NCBI RefSeq assembly: GCF_002953935.1
Contig: NZ_CP026514.1
Span: 3,472,001-3,536,000 of the forward strand
Direction of reading: 5' to 3'
DNA: 64,000 bases
Origin: Arthrobacter sp. PGP41
GTDB lineage: Bacteria; Actinomycetota; Actinomycetes; Actinomycetales; Micrococcaceae
The translations under genes were made by a program, and so were the position numbers. A model generated the notes under the pieces. It searched no databases, had not been told where the DNA came from, and worked only from the letters and a program-made list of their open reading frames with translations. This document shows, one piece after another, positions 32,437-40,897 of the stretch. Numbering within the stretch: the first letter of the stretch is position 1; each line of letters opens with the position of its first letter.

Positions 32437-33407
32437 GGCCCCACCCCCGCGGTGAGCGCTTTGGTGATGGTGTCGGCGTCGTGCCTGATCAGGTCCAGGT
32501 ATGTAGGCACGGGCCCGTCCGCTTCGGACAGGGAGTCCACGTACAGGGTGCCGCCGAACCGGGCGCCGGTGGCTTCCACCACCTGCTGCATGGGGGCGTT
32601 GGAAACCGTGGACTCACAGAAGACCGCAGGGACTTTGTTGGCCTTCACGTACTCGATGGCGCGGGTGATCTGCTGGGGCGTGGCCTGCTGCTCGGCGTTC
32701 ACGGCCCAGATGTAGACCTCCTTCAGCCCGGTGTCACGTGCCAGGTATGAGAAGGCGCCTTCGCAGGTCACCAGCGCGCGCTGGGCTTCCGGCACCGCCG
32801 CAAGGCTGGTGGTCATCTGGTCCTGCACAGCCTGGAGTTTGGCTTTGTAGGCGTCCCCGTTGGCTTTGAAGGCAGCGGCGTTGCCGGGGTCCAGGTCGCT
32901 GAAGGCCCGCACCATGTTGTCCACATAGGCCTGGACGTTCAGCGGCGACATCCAGGCGTGCGGGTTGGGTTTGCCTTGGTAGGAGTCCTCGCTGATCGGC
33001 ATCGGCTCCACACCCTCGCTCACCACGGCGTGGGGCACGTCCAGCCCGTCCACGAACTGCGCGAACCAGGCTTCCAGGTTCAGGCCGTTATCCAGGATGA
33101 GGTCGGCCTTGGAGGCTTTCCGGATGTCGCCGGGAGTGGGTTCGTAGCCGTGGATCTCCGCCCCGGCTTTGGTGATGGACTCCACGGTGAGCTTGTCCCC
33201 CGCGACGTTCCGGGCGATATCCGCCAGCACCGTGAACGTTGTCAGCACTACCGGCTTGCTGTCGCCGTTCCCTGACGCCCCGCCGCCGCAGGCGGTCAGC
33301 AGAAGGGAAAGCACGACGCCGGCAGCGGCCGCCGTCCTGAAGCGCACCGTCCTGCGGGCGCGGATTGGGGCGGCTACTTTGGCGCACCGAAACATAAATT
33401 TAGGCAT
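32433..33407 (-). CDS. Metal ABC transporter substrate-binding lipoprotein (Mn/Zn type)
   Basis: A 324-residue lipoprotein of the cluster A-I (TroA/MntC/ZnuA) family that captures Mn or Zn outside the membrane. The signal peptide ends with lipobox LLTACGGG. Family motifs are GAEIHGYEPTPGDIRKASKADL, LDNGLNLEAWF, NPHAWMSPLNVQAYV and LVTCEGAFSYLARD. His in GAEIHGYEP and NPHAW and Glu in CEGAF probably bind metal. There is no long His-rich loop, which leans toward Mn rather than Zn. The ATG at 33407 sits at the predicted transcription start (see the promoter entry); 33395 is an alternative. Confidence 0.92.
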   Translation of the reverse strand: MPKFMFRCAKVAAPIRARRTVRFRTAAAAGVVLSLLLTACGGGASGNGDSKPVVLTTFTVLADIARNVAGDKLTVESITKAGAEIHGYEPTPGDIRKASKADLILDNGLNLEAWFAQFVDGLDVPHAVVSEGVEPMPISEDSYQGKPNPHAWMSPLNVQAYVDNMVRAFSDLDPGNAAAFKANGDAYKAKLQAVQDQMTTSLAAVPEAQRALVTCEGAFSYLARDTGLKEVYIWAVNAEQQATPQQITRAIEYVKANKVPAVFCESTVSNAPMQQVVEATGARFGGTLYVDSLSEADGPVPTYLDLIRHDADTITKALTAGVGP

Positions 33408-33444
33408 ACCGAATATTCTAGGCGAAGCACGTTTCCTCCAGCAA
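33395..33444 (-). promoter_or_regulatory. Leaderless promoter with a DtxR/MntR-like operator over the start codon
   Basis: Read on the minus strand, TTGCTG (33444-33439), 18 bp, then TAGAAT (33420-33415) form a -35/-10 pair, and the ATG at 33407 falls 7 nt after the -10. Over the start lies TTCGGTATGCCTAA, an imperfect palindrome of TTnGG(N4)CCnAA type as used by metal-responsive DtxR/MntR repressors. No ribosome-binding site precedes either ATG. Confidence 0.6.
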
Positions 33445-33472
33445 CGCGCCCGGCCCGCCTCCCCCCTTCCCG

Positions 33473-33539
33473 CCCAACTAGGTAGCGCTAAGTGTCGTTT
33501 TGGAGCCTCAGAACGACACTTAGCGCTACCTAGTTGGGG
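33473..33539. repeat. Inverted repeat, family A copy 2
   Basis: Arms starting CCCAACTAGGTAGCGCTAAG and ending CTACCTAGTTGGG, around GAGCC. The outer 25 bp of the two arms are exact complements. It sits between the divergent binding-protein gene and the CPBP protease gene. Confidence 0.9.
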
Positions 33540-33553
33540 GATAGGCTGAAACC

Positions 33554-34315
33554 ATGGCGACCGCCCACCGAATACCCCCTGCTCCGCAGCCACAGCTGTA
33601 CCGCTTCTCGCCGCTGGATGGGGCCACCCTGATCGTGTACGTGGCCATTGCCGGGTTCTTCGCTGTGGCCGGGGAACTCCTGGCGCCGATCCTGCGGCAG
33701 GTTGCTCCTTCCCCGGCGGCGGCTTCCTACGCGGCGAACCTGTTTTTTTACGCCACAGTGGGCATCCTGGCGCTGCTGGCGGCCCGGAAGGTGGTGGGCC
33801 GCGACCTGAAGGTCCTCGCCACGCGCCCGTGGTTCACGCTCATGATGGTGCCCGCCGCGGTGATTGCCATGCTGATCCTTACGGCCATCGTGGTGGCGGC
33901 CAGCGGCGGGGCACAGACGTCAGAGAACCAGGCGGGGCTGCAGGCGCTGATGCAGCAGGTGCCGGCCTGGCTCATGGTTCCGCTGCTTGTGGTGGTGGGG
34001 CCGTTCGTGGAGGAGTACATCTTCCGCCACCTCCTTATAGGCAAGCTGAGCCGGCGGGTGAACATCTGGATCTGCTGCGCCGTGTCGGTGGTCCTGTTCG
34101 CCGCCATGCACATCGCGGGCCGGGAAGCCATCACCCTTGCCGCCCTGCTCCCCTACCTGGCCATGGGGGCCACTCTGGTCTTCGTGTACGTCTGGACCGG
34201 GAAGAACCTGATGTTTTCCTACTTCGTCCATGCGGCGAAGAACCTGCTGGCCGTGGTGTTCATCTACGCCATCCCGCCGGAGGTTTTCGAACAGCTCCAA
34301 CGGGTGCAGCCGTAG
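33554..34315 (+). CDS. CPBP-family intramembrane metalloprotease
   Basis: A 253-residue membrane protein with about 7 helices. The family motif EEYIFR (in FVEEYIFRHLLIGKLSRR) supplies the two glutamates and arginine, and HIAGREA and FVHAAKN later provide the histidines of the Abi/CAAX-protease family. These proteases process membrane-embedded substrates or give bacteriocin self-immunity; the role here is unknown. The ATG at 33554 follows family A repeat copy 2 by only 14 nt, so there is little room for a promoter outside the repeat. Confidence 0.85.
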   Translation: MATAHRIPPAPQPQLYRFSPLDGATLIVYVAIAGFFAVAGELLAPILRQVAPSPAAASYAANLFFYATVGILALLAARKVVGRDLKVLATRPWFTLMMVPAAVIAMLILTAIVVAASGGAQTSENQAGLQALMQQVPAWLMVPLLVVVGPFVEEYIFRHLLIGKLSRRVNIWICCAVSVVLFAAMHIAGREAITLAALLPYLAMGATLVFVYVWTGKNLMFSYFVHAAKNLLAVVFIYAIPPEVFEQLQRVQP

Positions 34316-34320
34316 TCCAC

Positions 34321-34384
34321 CAGCGCGGGGTCAGATAACGCCCGCAAGTGGGGCTTTTTCGGGTCAGGAGTGACCTCGCGTTGC
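34321..34384. repeat. Degenerate inverted repeat related to family C
   Basis: CAGCGCGGGGTCA (34321) and TGACCTCGCGTTGC (34371) are imperfect complements; the wording CGCGGGGTCA/TGACCCCGCG is that of the repeat at 5401-5471. Lies between the CPBP and VOC-like genes. Confidence 0.55.
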
Positions 34385-34429
34385 CGTGGGCACCTACCGC
34401 AGCACCACCGGCCACCGTACCTTGGTGGG

Positions 34430-34870
34430 ATGGGACTGAACATCCAGATCGTCGTCGACTGCAGCCAACCGCACGAACTCGCGGACTGGTGGGCTGAGAC
34501 CCTGCAGTGGTCCGTGGAGCCCCAGGACGCCACCTTCATCCGTTCCATGATCGAGCAGGGCTTCGCCACGGAGGACCACGCCATGACCCACCGGGGCAAC
34601 CTGGTCTGGCGTGAGGGCTGCGCCATCCGGCCGCCGGAGGAACTGGAGTCAAGGGAGCCCGCAAGGCGTGTCCTCTTCCAGACGGCGCCCGAGGGGAAAA
34701 CCGTGAAGAACCGCGTGCACTGGGACGTGAACCTGGCCGGCCGGGACAAGGACGAGGTCCGCCGCGAGCTTGAGGCCAGGGGTGCCACTTTCCTCTGGAC
34801 CGCCAGCCAGGGTGCGCACTCCTGGCACACCATGGCAGATCCGGAAGGCAACGAGTTCTGCATCAGCTGA
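34430..34870 (+). CDS. VOC-like (glyoxalase superfamily) protein
   Basis: A 146-residue protein starting MGLNIQIVVDCSQPHELADW, with a second half KNRVHWDVNLAGRDKDEVRRE and an ending HTMADPEGNEFCIS that is characteristic of the VOC superfamily. The fold binds a small molecule or metal; the ligand is unknown. It lies immediately upstream (22 nt) of menB on the same strand, but nothing in it suggests a menaquinone role. The upstream ATG is chosen because it begins the conserved domain; the frame is open earlier. Confidence 0.75.
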   Translation: MGLNIQIVVDCSQPHELADWWAETLQWSVEPQDATFIRSMIEQGFATEDHAMTHRGNLVWREGCAIRPPEELESREPARRVLFQTAPEGKTVKNRVHWDVNLAGRDKDEVRRELEARGATFLWTASQGAHSWHTMADPEGNEFCIS

Positions 34871-34892
34871 GGCCGATTACTAGACTTGGACA

Positions 34893-35846
34893 GTGAGCAA
34901 ACAGATTCCCGCCCAAGTGTCCGACGTCTTTGACCCCATCCGCTGGCGGACCGTGGCCGGTTTCGAGGACTTCCAGGACATGACCTACCACCGGCAGGTG
35001 GAAAGGGATTCCGACGGCGGGTGGGTGCGCGACCTGCCCGCGGTGCGGATCGCGTTCAACCGGCCGGAAGTGCGGAACGCGTTCCGCCCCGGCACCGTGG
35101 ATGAGCTGTACCGGGCCCTGGACCACGCACGCATGTCCCCGGACGTCGCCACCGTGCTGCTCACCGGCAACGGTCCCTCCCCCAAGGACGGCGGTCACTC
35201 GTTCTGCTCCGGTGGAGACCAGCGGATCCGGGGCAGGGACGGCTACAAATATGCCGACGGCGAGTCGCAGGAAACAATCGACCCCGCCCGTGCCGGCAGG
35301 CTGCACATCCTCGAAGTCCAGCGGCTGATGCGGACCATGCCGAAGGTGGTCATCGCCGTCGTCAACGGCTGGGCGGCCGGCGGCGGGCACTCGCTGCACG
35401 TGGTGGCGGACCTGACCATCGCCTCCCGCCAGTACGGCAAGTTCAAGCAGACGGACGCCACCGTGGGCAGCTTCGACGCCGGCTACGGCTCCGCCCTTCT
35501 CGCACGGCAGATCGGGCAGAAGGCGGCGCGCGAGATCTTCTTCCTGGCCCGCGAATATTCCGCCGAGGACATGGTGCGGATGGGCGCCGTGAACGAGGCC
35601 GTGGACCACGAACGCCTCGAAGAAGTTGCCCTGGAGTACGCCGCCGATATCGCCCGGCAGTCGCCGCAGGCCATCCGCATGCTCAAGTTCGCCTTCAACC
35701 TTGCCGACGACGGCCTGGCTGGCCAGCAGGTATTCGCCGGCGAGGCCACGCGGCTGGCATACATGACGGACGAGGCGGTGGAGGGCAAGGAAGCCTTCCT
35801 GCAAAAACGCGAACCCGACTGGTCCTCCTTCCCGCACTACTTCTAG
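34893..35846 (+). CDS. menB: 1,4-dihydroxy-2-naphthoyl-CoA synthase
   Basis: A 317-residue crotonase-fold enzyme that cyclises o-succinylbenzoyl-CoA to DHNA-CoA. The actinobacterial MenB has a long N-terminal extension, seen here as QIPAQVSDVFDPIRWRTV. Signatures include VRIAFNRPEVRNAFRPGTVDEL, SFCSGGDQRIRG, WAAGGGHSLHVVADLTIAS and TVGSFDAGYGSALLAR with the catalytic residues. It starts at GTG and is followed by menE after 13 nt. Menaquinone is the main respiratory quinone in this group. Confidence 0.96.
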   Translation: MSKQIPAQVSDVFDPIRWRTVAGFEDFQDMTYHRQVERDSDGGWVRDLPAVRIAFNRPEVRNAFRPGTVDELYRALDHARMSPDVATVLLTGNGPSPKDGGHSFCSGGDQRIRGRDGYKYADGESQETIDPARAGRLHILEVQRLMRTMPKVVIAVVNGWAAGGGHSLHVVADLTIASRQYGKFKQTDATVGSFDAGYGSALLARQIGQKAAREIFFLAREYSAEDMVRMGAVNEAVDHERLEEVALEYAADIARQSPQAIRMLKFAFNLADDGLAGQQVFAGEATRLAYMTDEAVEGKEAFLQKREPDWSSFPHYF

Positions 35847-35859
35847 CCAGGAGCGGCAT

Positions 35860-37038
35860 ATGAACAGCGGCCCACTCAATGTAGAGCCCGCCCTCAAGGC
35901 ATTAGCGGCAGCCCTCCACGGCGAGGGCCCCGCCGTCGAACTCTCCGTCGGGAGCGACGGCGCACTGGTGGTGGGGCATGTGGAAACGCCTGGCTGCGAT
36001 GACGCGGTGGCGGTGGTGCGCACTTCCGGCTCCACCGGCGCCCCCAAAGCGACGGTGTTGACGGTCGAGTCCCTTGCTGCCTCCTCCATGGCTACGGCGC
36101 TGGCGCTCAAGGGCGAAGGCCAGTGGCTCCTGGCCCTTCCGGTGGAGTACGTGGCGGGCATCCAGGTGCTGGTGCGTTCCCTGTTCGCCGGCACCCGCCC
36201 GTGGGTCATGGATATGTCCCGGGGCTTCACGCCCGAAGCATTCACCGAGGCTGCCATGGAACTGACGGACAGGATCAGGTTCACGTCCCTGGTTCCCACC
36301 CAGCTCCAGCGCCTCCTCGACGAACCGTCTCCGGAAACCCTGGCCGTGCTCCGCCGCTTCAACGCCGTCCTGCTGGGCGGCGCCCCCGCGCCGGCATCCC
36401 TGCTGGCGGCCGCCCGCGACGCCGGAGTGCGGGTCATCACCACCTACGGTTCCGCCGAATCCTGCGGCGGGTGTGTCTACGACGGCTTCCCACTGGAGGG
36501 AGTGTCCGTCCGGGTTGAGGGGGACGGCCGGATCCTGCTCGGCGGTGACACCATCGCCGCGGGGTACCTCGAGACCCCGGAAAGCACCGAAACGTTCTTC
36601 GAGGAGGACGGCGTGCGCTGGTACCGCACCAGCGACCTCGGCAGCATTGACGACGACGGCCGGCTGACCGTGCTGGGCAGGGCCGACGACGTGATCATCA
36701 CCGGAGGCGTTAAGGTTTCCGCGGCGCACGTCCAGGAAGAGCTGGAAAAGTCCGACGGCGTCGCGGCGGCTTTTGTGGCGGGCGTGCCCTCCGCGGAATG
36801 GGGCCAGGCCGTGGCCGCCTATGTGGCGCTGGCGGAGTCCGCACGCGGCGCCGAAGCCGACGATGCCCTGCGCAGCCGGGACCACGCCGTCGTGCTTCAG
36901 CAGGATTGGCGCCGGACGCTGGGGATCCTGGCTCCCAAGACCGTCCTGGCCGCGTCCTCGCTGCTGATGCTGCCCAACGGCAAGCCGGACCGGCTGGCCA
37001 TGACCGCCGAACTGAATACCCTCCACGAGGGAAAGTAA
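35860..37038 (+). CDS. menE: o-Succinylbenzoate-CoA ligase
   Basis: A 392-residue adenylate-forming ligase that activates o-succinylbenzoate for MenB. Motifs are VVRTSGSTGAPKATVL, IRFTSLVPTQLQRLLDEP, VLLGGAPAPASLLAAA, TTYGSAESCGGCVYDG, WYRTSDLGSIDDDGRLTVLGR and LPNGKPDRL near the C-terminus with the catalytic Lys. The short length is typical of actinobacterial MenE. The gene order menB-menE-menA puts it in the operon that makes the naphthoquinone ring. Confidence 0.95.
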   Translation: MNSGPLNVEPALKALAAALHGEGPAVELSVGSDGALVVGHVETPGCDDAVAVVRTSGSTGAPKATVLTVESLAASSMATALALKGEGQWLLALPVEYVAGIQVLVRSLFAGTRPWVMDMSRGFTPEAFTEAAMELTDRIRFTSLVPTQLQRLLDEPSPETLAVLRRFNAVLLGGAPAPASLLAAARDAGVRVITTYGSAESCGGCVYDGFPLEGVSVRVEGDGRILLGGDTIAAGYLETPESTETFFEEDGVRWYRTSDLGSIDDDGRLTVLGRADDVIITGGVKVSAAHVQEELEKSDGVAAAFVAGVPSAEWGQAVAAYVALAESARGAEADDALRSRDHAVVLQQDWRRTLGILAPKTVLAASSLLMLPNGKPDRLAMTAELNTLHEGK

Positions 37039-37107
37039 AGTAGACCTGCACCACCCGGCAGGGCTCCCCTCCTGCCGCCCTCCCCAACCACACGCGAGGT
37101 ACTGACC

Positions 37108-37989
37108 GTGGCTACAGCCGCACAATGGATCCAAGGCGCCCGACTCCGGACGTTGCCCGCCGCGATTGCGCCGGTGCTGATCGGCTCCGCCGCCGCCTAC
37201 GAGATGGATTCGTTCCTCCTGTTCAACGCCATCCTCGCGGCGCTCGTGGCACTCCTGCTGCAGGTGGGCGTGAACTTCGCCAACGACTACTCGGACGGCA
37301 TCCGCGGCACCGACGATGACCGGGTGGGCCCGCTGCGGCTTGTGGGGTCGGGGGCGGCAAGTCCGGAGCACGTCAAGCGGGCCGCCTTTGGCGCGTTCGC
37401 CGCAGCCATGGTCTTCGGGCTGGTCCTGGTGGTGATCACCCAGAGCTGGTGGCTCATCCTGGTGGGCCTGGGCTGCGTCATGGCCGCCTGGGGCTACACC
37501 GGCGGAAAGAACCCGTACGGCTACATGGGCCTGGGCGACGTTTTCGTGTTTGTGTTCTTCGGACTGGTGGCAACCCTGGGCACCACCTACACCCAGGCCG
37601 GGCAGATCAACCTGCCCTCCATCATCGGCGCGATCGGCACCGGCCTTATCGCCACCGCCCTGCTCATGGCCAACAACGTCCGGGACATCCCCACGGACAT
37701 GCAGGCCGGCAAGAAGACCCTGGCGGTCCGGCTGGGCGACAAGCACGCCCGGGAAAGCTACGTGCTGATGCTCGCAGTGGCCATCCTGCTGGTGGTGATC
37801 CTGGCTCCCGGCCGGCCCTGGATGCTGATTGTGCTGCTGCTGATTCCGGCCTGCCTGATGCCGGCGTGGCTGATGATCAACGGCCGCAAGCGCAAGAGCC
37901 TGATCCCGGTCCTGAAGCAGACCGGCCTGATCAACCTCGGCTACAGCCTGCTGTTCTCACTGGGCCTGGTCCTCAGCCACGGGTTCTAG
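37108..37989 (+). CDS. menA: 1,4-dihydroxy-2-naphthoate polyprenyltransferase
   Basis: A 293-residue UbiA-family integral membrane enzyme that prenylates DHNA to demethylmenaquinone. The first Asp-rich motif is NFANDYSDGIRGTDDDRVGP and the second DIPTDMQAGKKTLAVRLG. About 8 to 9 helices are visible. It starts at GTG, 69 nt after menE, and stops 2 nt before the converging DUF4229 gene, so it is the end of the men operon. Confidence 0.95.
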   Translation: MATAAQWIQGARLRTLPAAIAPVLIGSAAAYEMDSFLLFNAILAALVALLLQVGVNFANDYSDGIRGTDDDRVGPLRLVGSGAASPEHVKRAAFGAFAAAMVFGLVLVVITQSWWLILVGLGCVMAAWGYTGGKNPYGYMGLGDVFVFVFFGLVATLGTTYTQAGQINLPSIIGAIGTGLIATALLMANNVRDIPTDMQAGKKTLAVRLGDKHARESYVLMLAVAILLVVILAPGRPWMLIVLLLIPACLMPAWLMINGRKRKSLIPVLKQTGLINLGYSLLFSLGLVLSHGF

Positions 37990-37991
37990 GC

Positions 37992-38303
37992 TTAACCCTG
38001 TTTGCGGTCCTTGGCGTCGTTGCTGATGGCCACGTCCGGGTTGGCGTCCAGGAGGGCGTCCTCGGCGTGGGCGTCCTGGACCTCGCCGGCTGAACGCAGC
38101 GGCTTGGCCTTGCCTGAGAACCGGTGCTGCAGGGCTGCCGCTGCCGCATCGCGCTGCTTCTGGAAGAAGAGGTAGCTCACGGCGAAGGCAATCAGGGCTG
38201 CGCAGATGACGGACATCAGGGCGCCCAGGCCCAGGAGGGTGAAAAGCACGAACAGGGGCGCAAAGAGCGCCAGGCGGATCAGGGAATATTTCAAAAAGGC
38301 CAC
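37992..38303 (-). CDS. DUF4229 membrane protein
   Basis: A 103-residue protein with two N-terminal helices (FLKYSLIRLALFAPLFVLFTL and LGALMSVICAALIAFAVSYLFF) and a charged cytosolic tail. DUF4229 proteins sit next to menA in many actinobacteria, and this one converges on menA with a 2-nt gap. Function is unknown; the position suggests a menaquinone or respiratory link. Confidence 0.85.
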   Translation of the reverse strand: MAFLKYSLIRLALFAPLFVLFTLLGLGALMSVICAALIAFAVSYLFFQKQRDAAAAALQHRFSGKAKPLRSAGEVQDAHAEDALLDANPDVAISNDAKDRKQG

Positions 38304-38365
38304 TATTCAAGTTTAGCCGCCTCCCGCCCACGGCCCCTGCGCCTCCTGACGATAGACTTAATGAC

Positions 38366-38758
38366 ATGCTCCTCCGTGTGGTTTTGGCCGTCGCAGTCCT
38401 CGCCATCTTCGTCTATGGCCTCGTCGACGTGATCCGCACCGATGCTCGCCTCACCCGCGGGATTTCCAAACCTGCCTGGATCGTGGTCATGATCGTCCTG
38501 CCGGTCATCGGCGCAATCCTCTGGCTCCTGATCGGCCGGCCCCGCGGCACTGCGGCGCAGGGCCAGAACTACCGCCACTCCACCGCTCCGGACGACGATC
38601 CGGACTTCCTCCGCAACTTGGAGGTGCGCCGCCGGCAGGAAGCCGAGGCTGCTCGCCTGAAGCGGCTGAAGGAGGAGTCGGATGCCAAGGCAAAGAACGA
38701 CGACGGCGGGAAAGACAAGCACGAGTCCGACGAACACGACACCGACGGACTGAAGTAG
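38366..38758 (+). CDS. PLDc_N domain membrane protein
   Basis: A 130-residue protein with two helices (VVLAVAVLAIFVYGLVDVI and AWIVVMIVLPVIGAILWLL) joined by IRTDARLTRGISKPA, the phospholipase D N-terminal (PLDc_N) pattern found alone in many actinobacterial proteins. The C-terminal half is charged and probably helical (RRRQEAEAARLKRLKEESDAKA), perhaps a coiled coil. PLDc_N-only proteins have no catalytic site. It lies in the usual actinobacterial neighbourhood of menA and DUF4229. Followed 12 nt later by a second membrane protein gene. Confidence 0.8.
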   Translation: MLLRVVLAVAVLAIFVYGLVDVIRTDARLTRGISKPAWIVVMIVLPVIGAILWLLIGRPRGTAAQGQNYRHSTAPDDDPDFLRNLEVRRRQEAEAARLKRLKEESDAKAKNDDGGKDKHESDEHDTDGLK

Positions 38759-38770
38759 GGGACCTGTTCC

Positions 38771-39379
38771 ATGGCTCACGAAACTGACGGAGAAGATCGG
38801 CTGCGGACCCCTGCCGGGGCAGCTTCACCGCCAGATGGGCCACCCACTGCACAGCCCGCGCCGCCTCCGCGGCCCGGGCTGTCCTATTCTTCCCCTGCAC
38901 CGATCGTGGTGGTCCCGCCGGTTCCGGGCAGCGCCAGGCTCGCCAGGAACCTCTGGCTGTTCAGCTTCGCGGCGGGGTTGGCGGTCCTGGCGGGCTCCTT
39001 CCTTACCCGGGACTCCCATCTGGAACGGCTGCGAACCGTGGTGCAGGAAATGGCTCCCGGGGGCGATGACGCTGCGGTTACCACGGCCACGGACATTGTC
39101 TTTTGGGGAAGCATTGGGGCGATGCTGCTGGTGATGCTCCTTGAGGCGGCAATGCTCGGCGTGGTGGTGGGCCGGCAGGGCTGGGCCCGGCTGGCCCTGG
39201 TCCCGCTGCTGGCGGCGCATGTGCTGGTGATGATGGTGGCGGCCACGTTCCTGGTGCCCCCGGGCGACGCCGGCAGCTACGTGGTCATCCTCTGGGGAAT
39301 CGAGATCCTGCTGGCGTTCATCGGGCTGGTGCTGTTCTTCTTCCCGTCGGTTGCCGCGTGGCTCAGGTCAGGCCGATAA
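38771..39379 (+). CDS. Four-helix membrane protein of unknown function
   Basis: A 202-residue protein with a Pro/Ala-rich N-terminus and four predicted helices at about residues 57-77 (LWLFSFAAGLAVLAGSFL), 110-132, 140-160 and 172-195 (ILWGIEILLAFIGLVLFFF). The loop after helix 1 is long and would be outside. No family recognised. Its stop codon region overlaps that of the converging iniC-like gene by 12 nt, and it follows the PLDc_N gene closely. It could belong to either neighbour functionally. Confidence 0.6.
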   Translation: MAHETDGEDRLRTPAGAASPPDGPPTAQPAPPPRPGLSYSSPAPIVVVPPVPGSARLARNLWLFSFAAGLAVLAGSFLTRDSHLERLRTVVQEMAPGGDDAAVTTATDIVFWGSIGAMLLVMLLEAAMLGVVVGRQGWARLALVPLLAAHVLVMMVAATFLVPPGDAGSYVVILWGIEILLAFIGLVLFFFPSVAAWLRSGR

Positions 39380-40897
39380 CGGTTTGGCCTGACGCGCCGA
39401 GTGCTGGGCGAGCTGACGCTGGAACTCCCGGGCTGAGCATTCCGCCACGATGCCTTCGCAGCTCCGGATCACAACCCTGCAGGCGTCCAGGGCAGTCCGG
39501 TCCGTCAGCGGGTTCTCCGCCAGCGCACGCCAGCGGGACAGCAGACAGCGGGCGTCGTCAGCCAATTGTTCGGGGGTGGCGTCCGGGCCCAGCCCGAGCC
39601 GTACATGCGATGCCGCACCCAGGCCCCCGGTCAATGCCTCGGCTTCGGCTGCAAGCTCGGGGGTCAGGCCAACGCCGGTGGTCCGCAGTGCCGCCAGCAG
39701 CCGCAGTTCACGGAACTCGTGGGCGTTGACCTGCAGCTTCTCCAGTGCCGCGGCCAGGTGCCCGGTCCCCTCGCGTGGAGAAACCCGGAGCAGGGCTTCC
39801 ACCCCCACCAGTGCCGTCCGGGCCTTCAACGCCTCTGCCCGGGCCTGGAATTGCCGGCCCACCGTCTCCAGCAGCGGGTCCAGGCCGCTGCGCCGGGCAA
39901 GCTCATGGGCCAGGGGTGTGGGCTGGTCGAATCCATTACGGAGCAGGACCACCGCCAGGCGGATGCCAAAAAGGCCATACCTCTCCAGCAGCGAGGCCCG
40001 GGCCTCCGCCGTCATGCCTTTCGGATCGGTTGCGCGGAGGAACCGGTCCGCCGAGAGCATCATCTTTTCCCTGGCCTCGCGATTCATGCCGGCCAGCAGC
40101 TCAAGCGCGTGGAAATCCGGCTGGCGCATGGTCCGGGCACTTTGGGCCAGGAGGCCTGCGACGGGTACCACGCCCAGCGCGAGCTTCCTCAGGTTGTGGT
40201 CGCGGCGGTACCTTTCGGCGATGTCGCCGGCGGACAGGAGGGAATCGATCCGTCCTGCGCCCACCTCGTCGGCCCGGGACAGGACGGCAATGGCGTTTAC
40301 GGTGCCTGAGCGGCCCGCGGCGGTGTCGGCAAATGATTCCAGGAACCTTAGGTCCGAGGCGTGCATGTGCCGCATCAGGTAGATGATGGCATCAGCCTCC
40401 GACGGAGTATCCAAGGGAGTCAGGAAGCTGGTGGACCGTGCAGATACGTCCCCCGAGAGCGAGGCTATGCCGGGGGTATCGATCAGCGTCATTTCCTTCA
40501 GGCCCGGTGCGGGCCACTGGACGTCCAGGCGTTCCACGTCCTCCGCCCGCATGTCTCCCAGGACGAACACCAGCCGCCCGTCCACGCGTTTGAGCGGCAG
40601 GTTCCTGGGTTCGCCCTTCACGGGGTATAGCGTGATGCGGGGCGTGTGCCCGTGCCGGTACCATGTGATGATCCGGGTGCATTCGCCCGTGTCCGTGGGG
40701 GCTATCTCTTCCCCGATAATCGCGTTCAGCAGCGTGGATTTTCCGGCTTTCACCATTCCGGCGATGGCGATCCGCAAGGGCTCGGACAACCTGCGCCCAT
40801 AGCCCCTGAGCGCGGCAGAGGCGGCAGGATCATCCCGGTACACTTCCAGGGCCGCGGCAACCAACTCCTTGGCACCGGCCATCGTAGGGTTCTTCAT
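39368..40897 (-). CDS. Dynamin-like GTPase, IniC-like
   Basis: A 509-residue bacterial dynamin-family GTPase. The P-loop is GMVKAGKSTLLNAII (about residues 46-60), the G2 threonine is in TDTGECT, G3 is DTPGIASLSG, and G4 is LSRADEVG (a variant of NKxD). The rest is helical, without membrane segments. It resembles mycobacterial IniC, the partner of the dynamin IniA. It is the last gene of the operon, its ATG overlapping the upstream GTPase stop (ATGA). Likely forms a hetero-oligomer with that GTPase at the membrane. The dynamin fold is confident, the pairing is inference. Confidence 0.85.
   Translation of the reverse strand: MKNPTMAGAKELVAAALEVYRDDPAASAALRGYGRRLSEPLRIAIAGMVKAGKSTLLNAIIGEEIAPTDTGECTRIITWYRHGHTPRITLYPVKGEPRNLPLKRVDGRLVFVLGDMRAEDVERLDVQWPAPGLKEMTLIDTPGIASLSGDVSARSTSFLTPLDTPSEADAIIYLMRHMHASDLRFLESFADTAAGRSGTVNAIAVLSRADEVGAGRIDSLLSAGDIAERYRRDHNLRKLALGVVPVAGLLAQSARTMRQPDFHALELLAGMNREAREKMMLSADRFLRATDPKGMTAEARASLLERYGLFGIRLAVVLLRNGFDQPTPLAHELARRSGLDPLLETVGRQFQARAEALKARTALVGVEALLRVSPREGTGHLAAALEKLQVNAHEFRELRLLAALRTTGVGLTPELAAEAEALTGGLGAASHVRLGLGPDATPEQLADDARCLLSRWRALAENPLTDRTALDACRVVIRSCEGIVAECSAREFQRQLAQHSARQAKPLSA

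Noticed and set aside
39368..39379. 12-nt convergent overlap of the membrane-protein and iniC-like genes as a regulatory feature
   Set aside because: Short convergent overlaps are common in dense genomes and several others occur here (15331-15334, 18497-18500).
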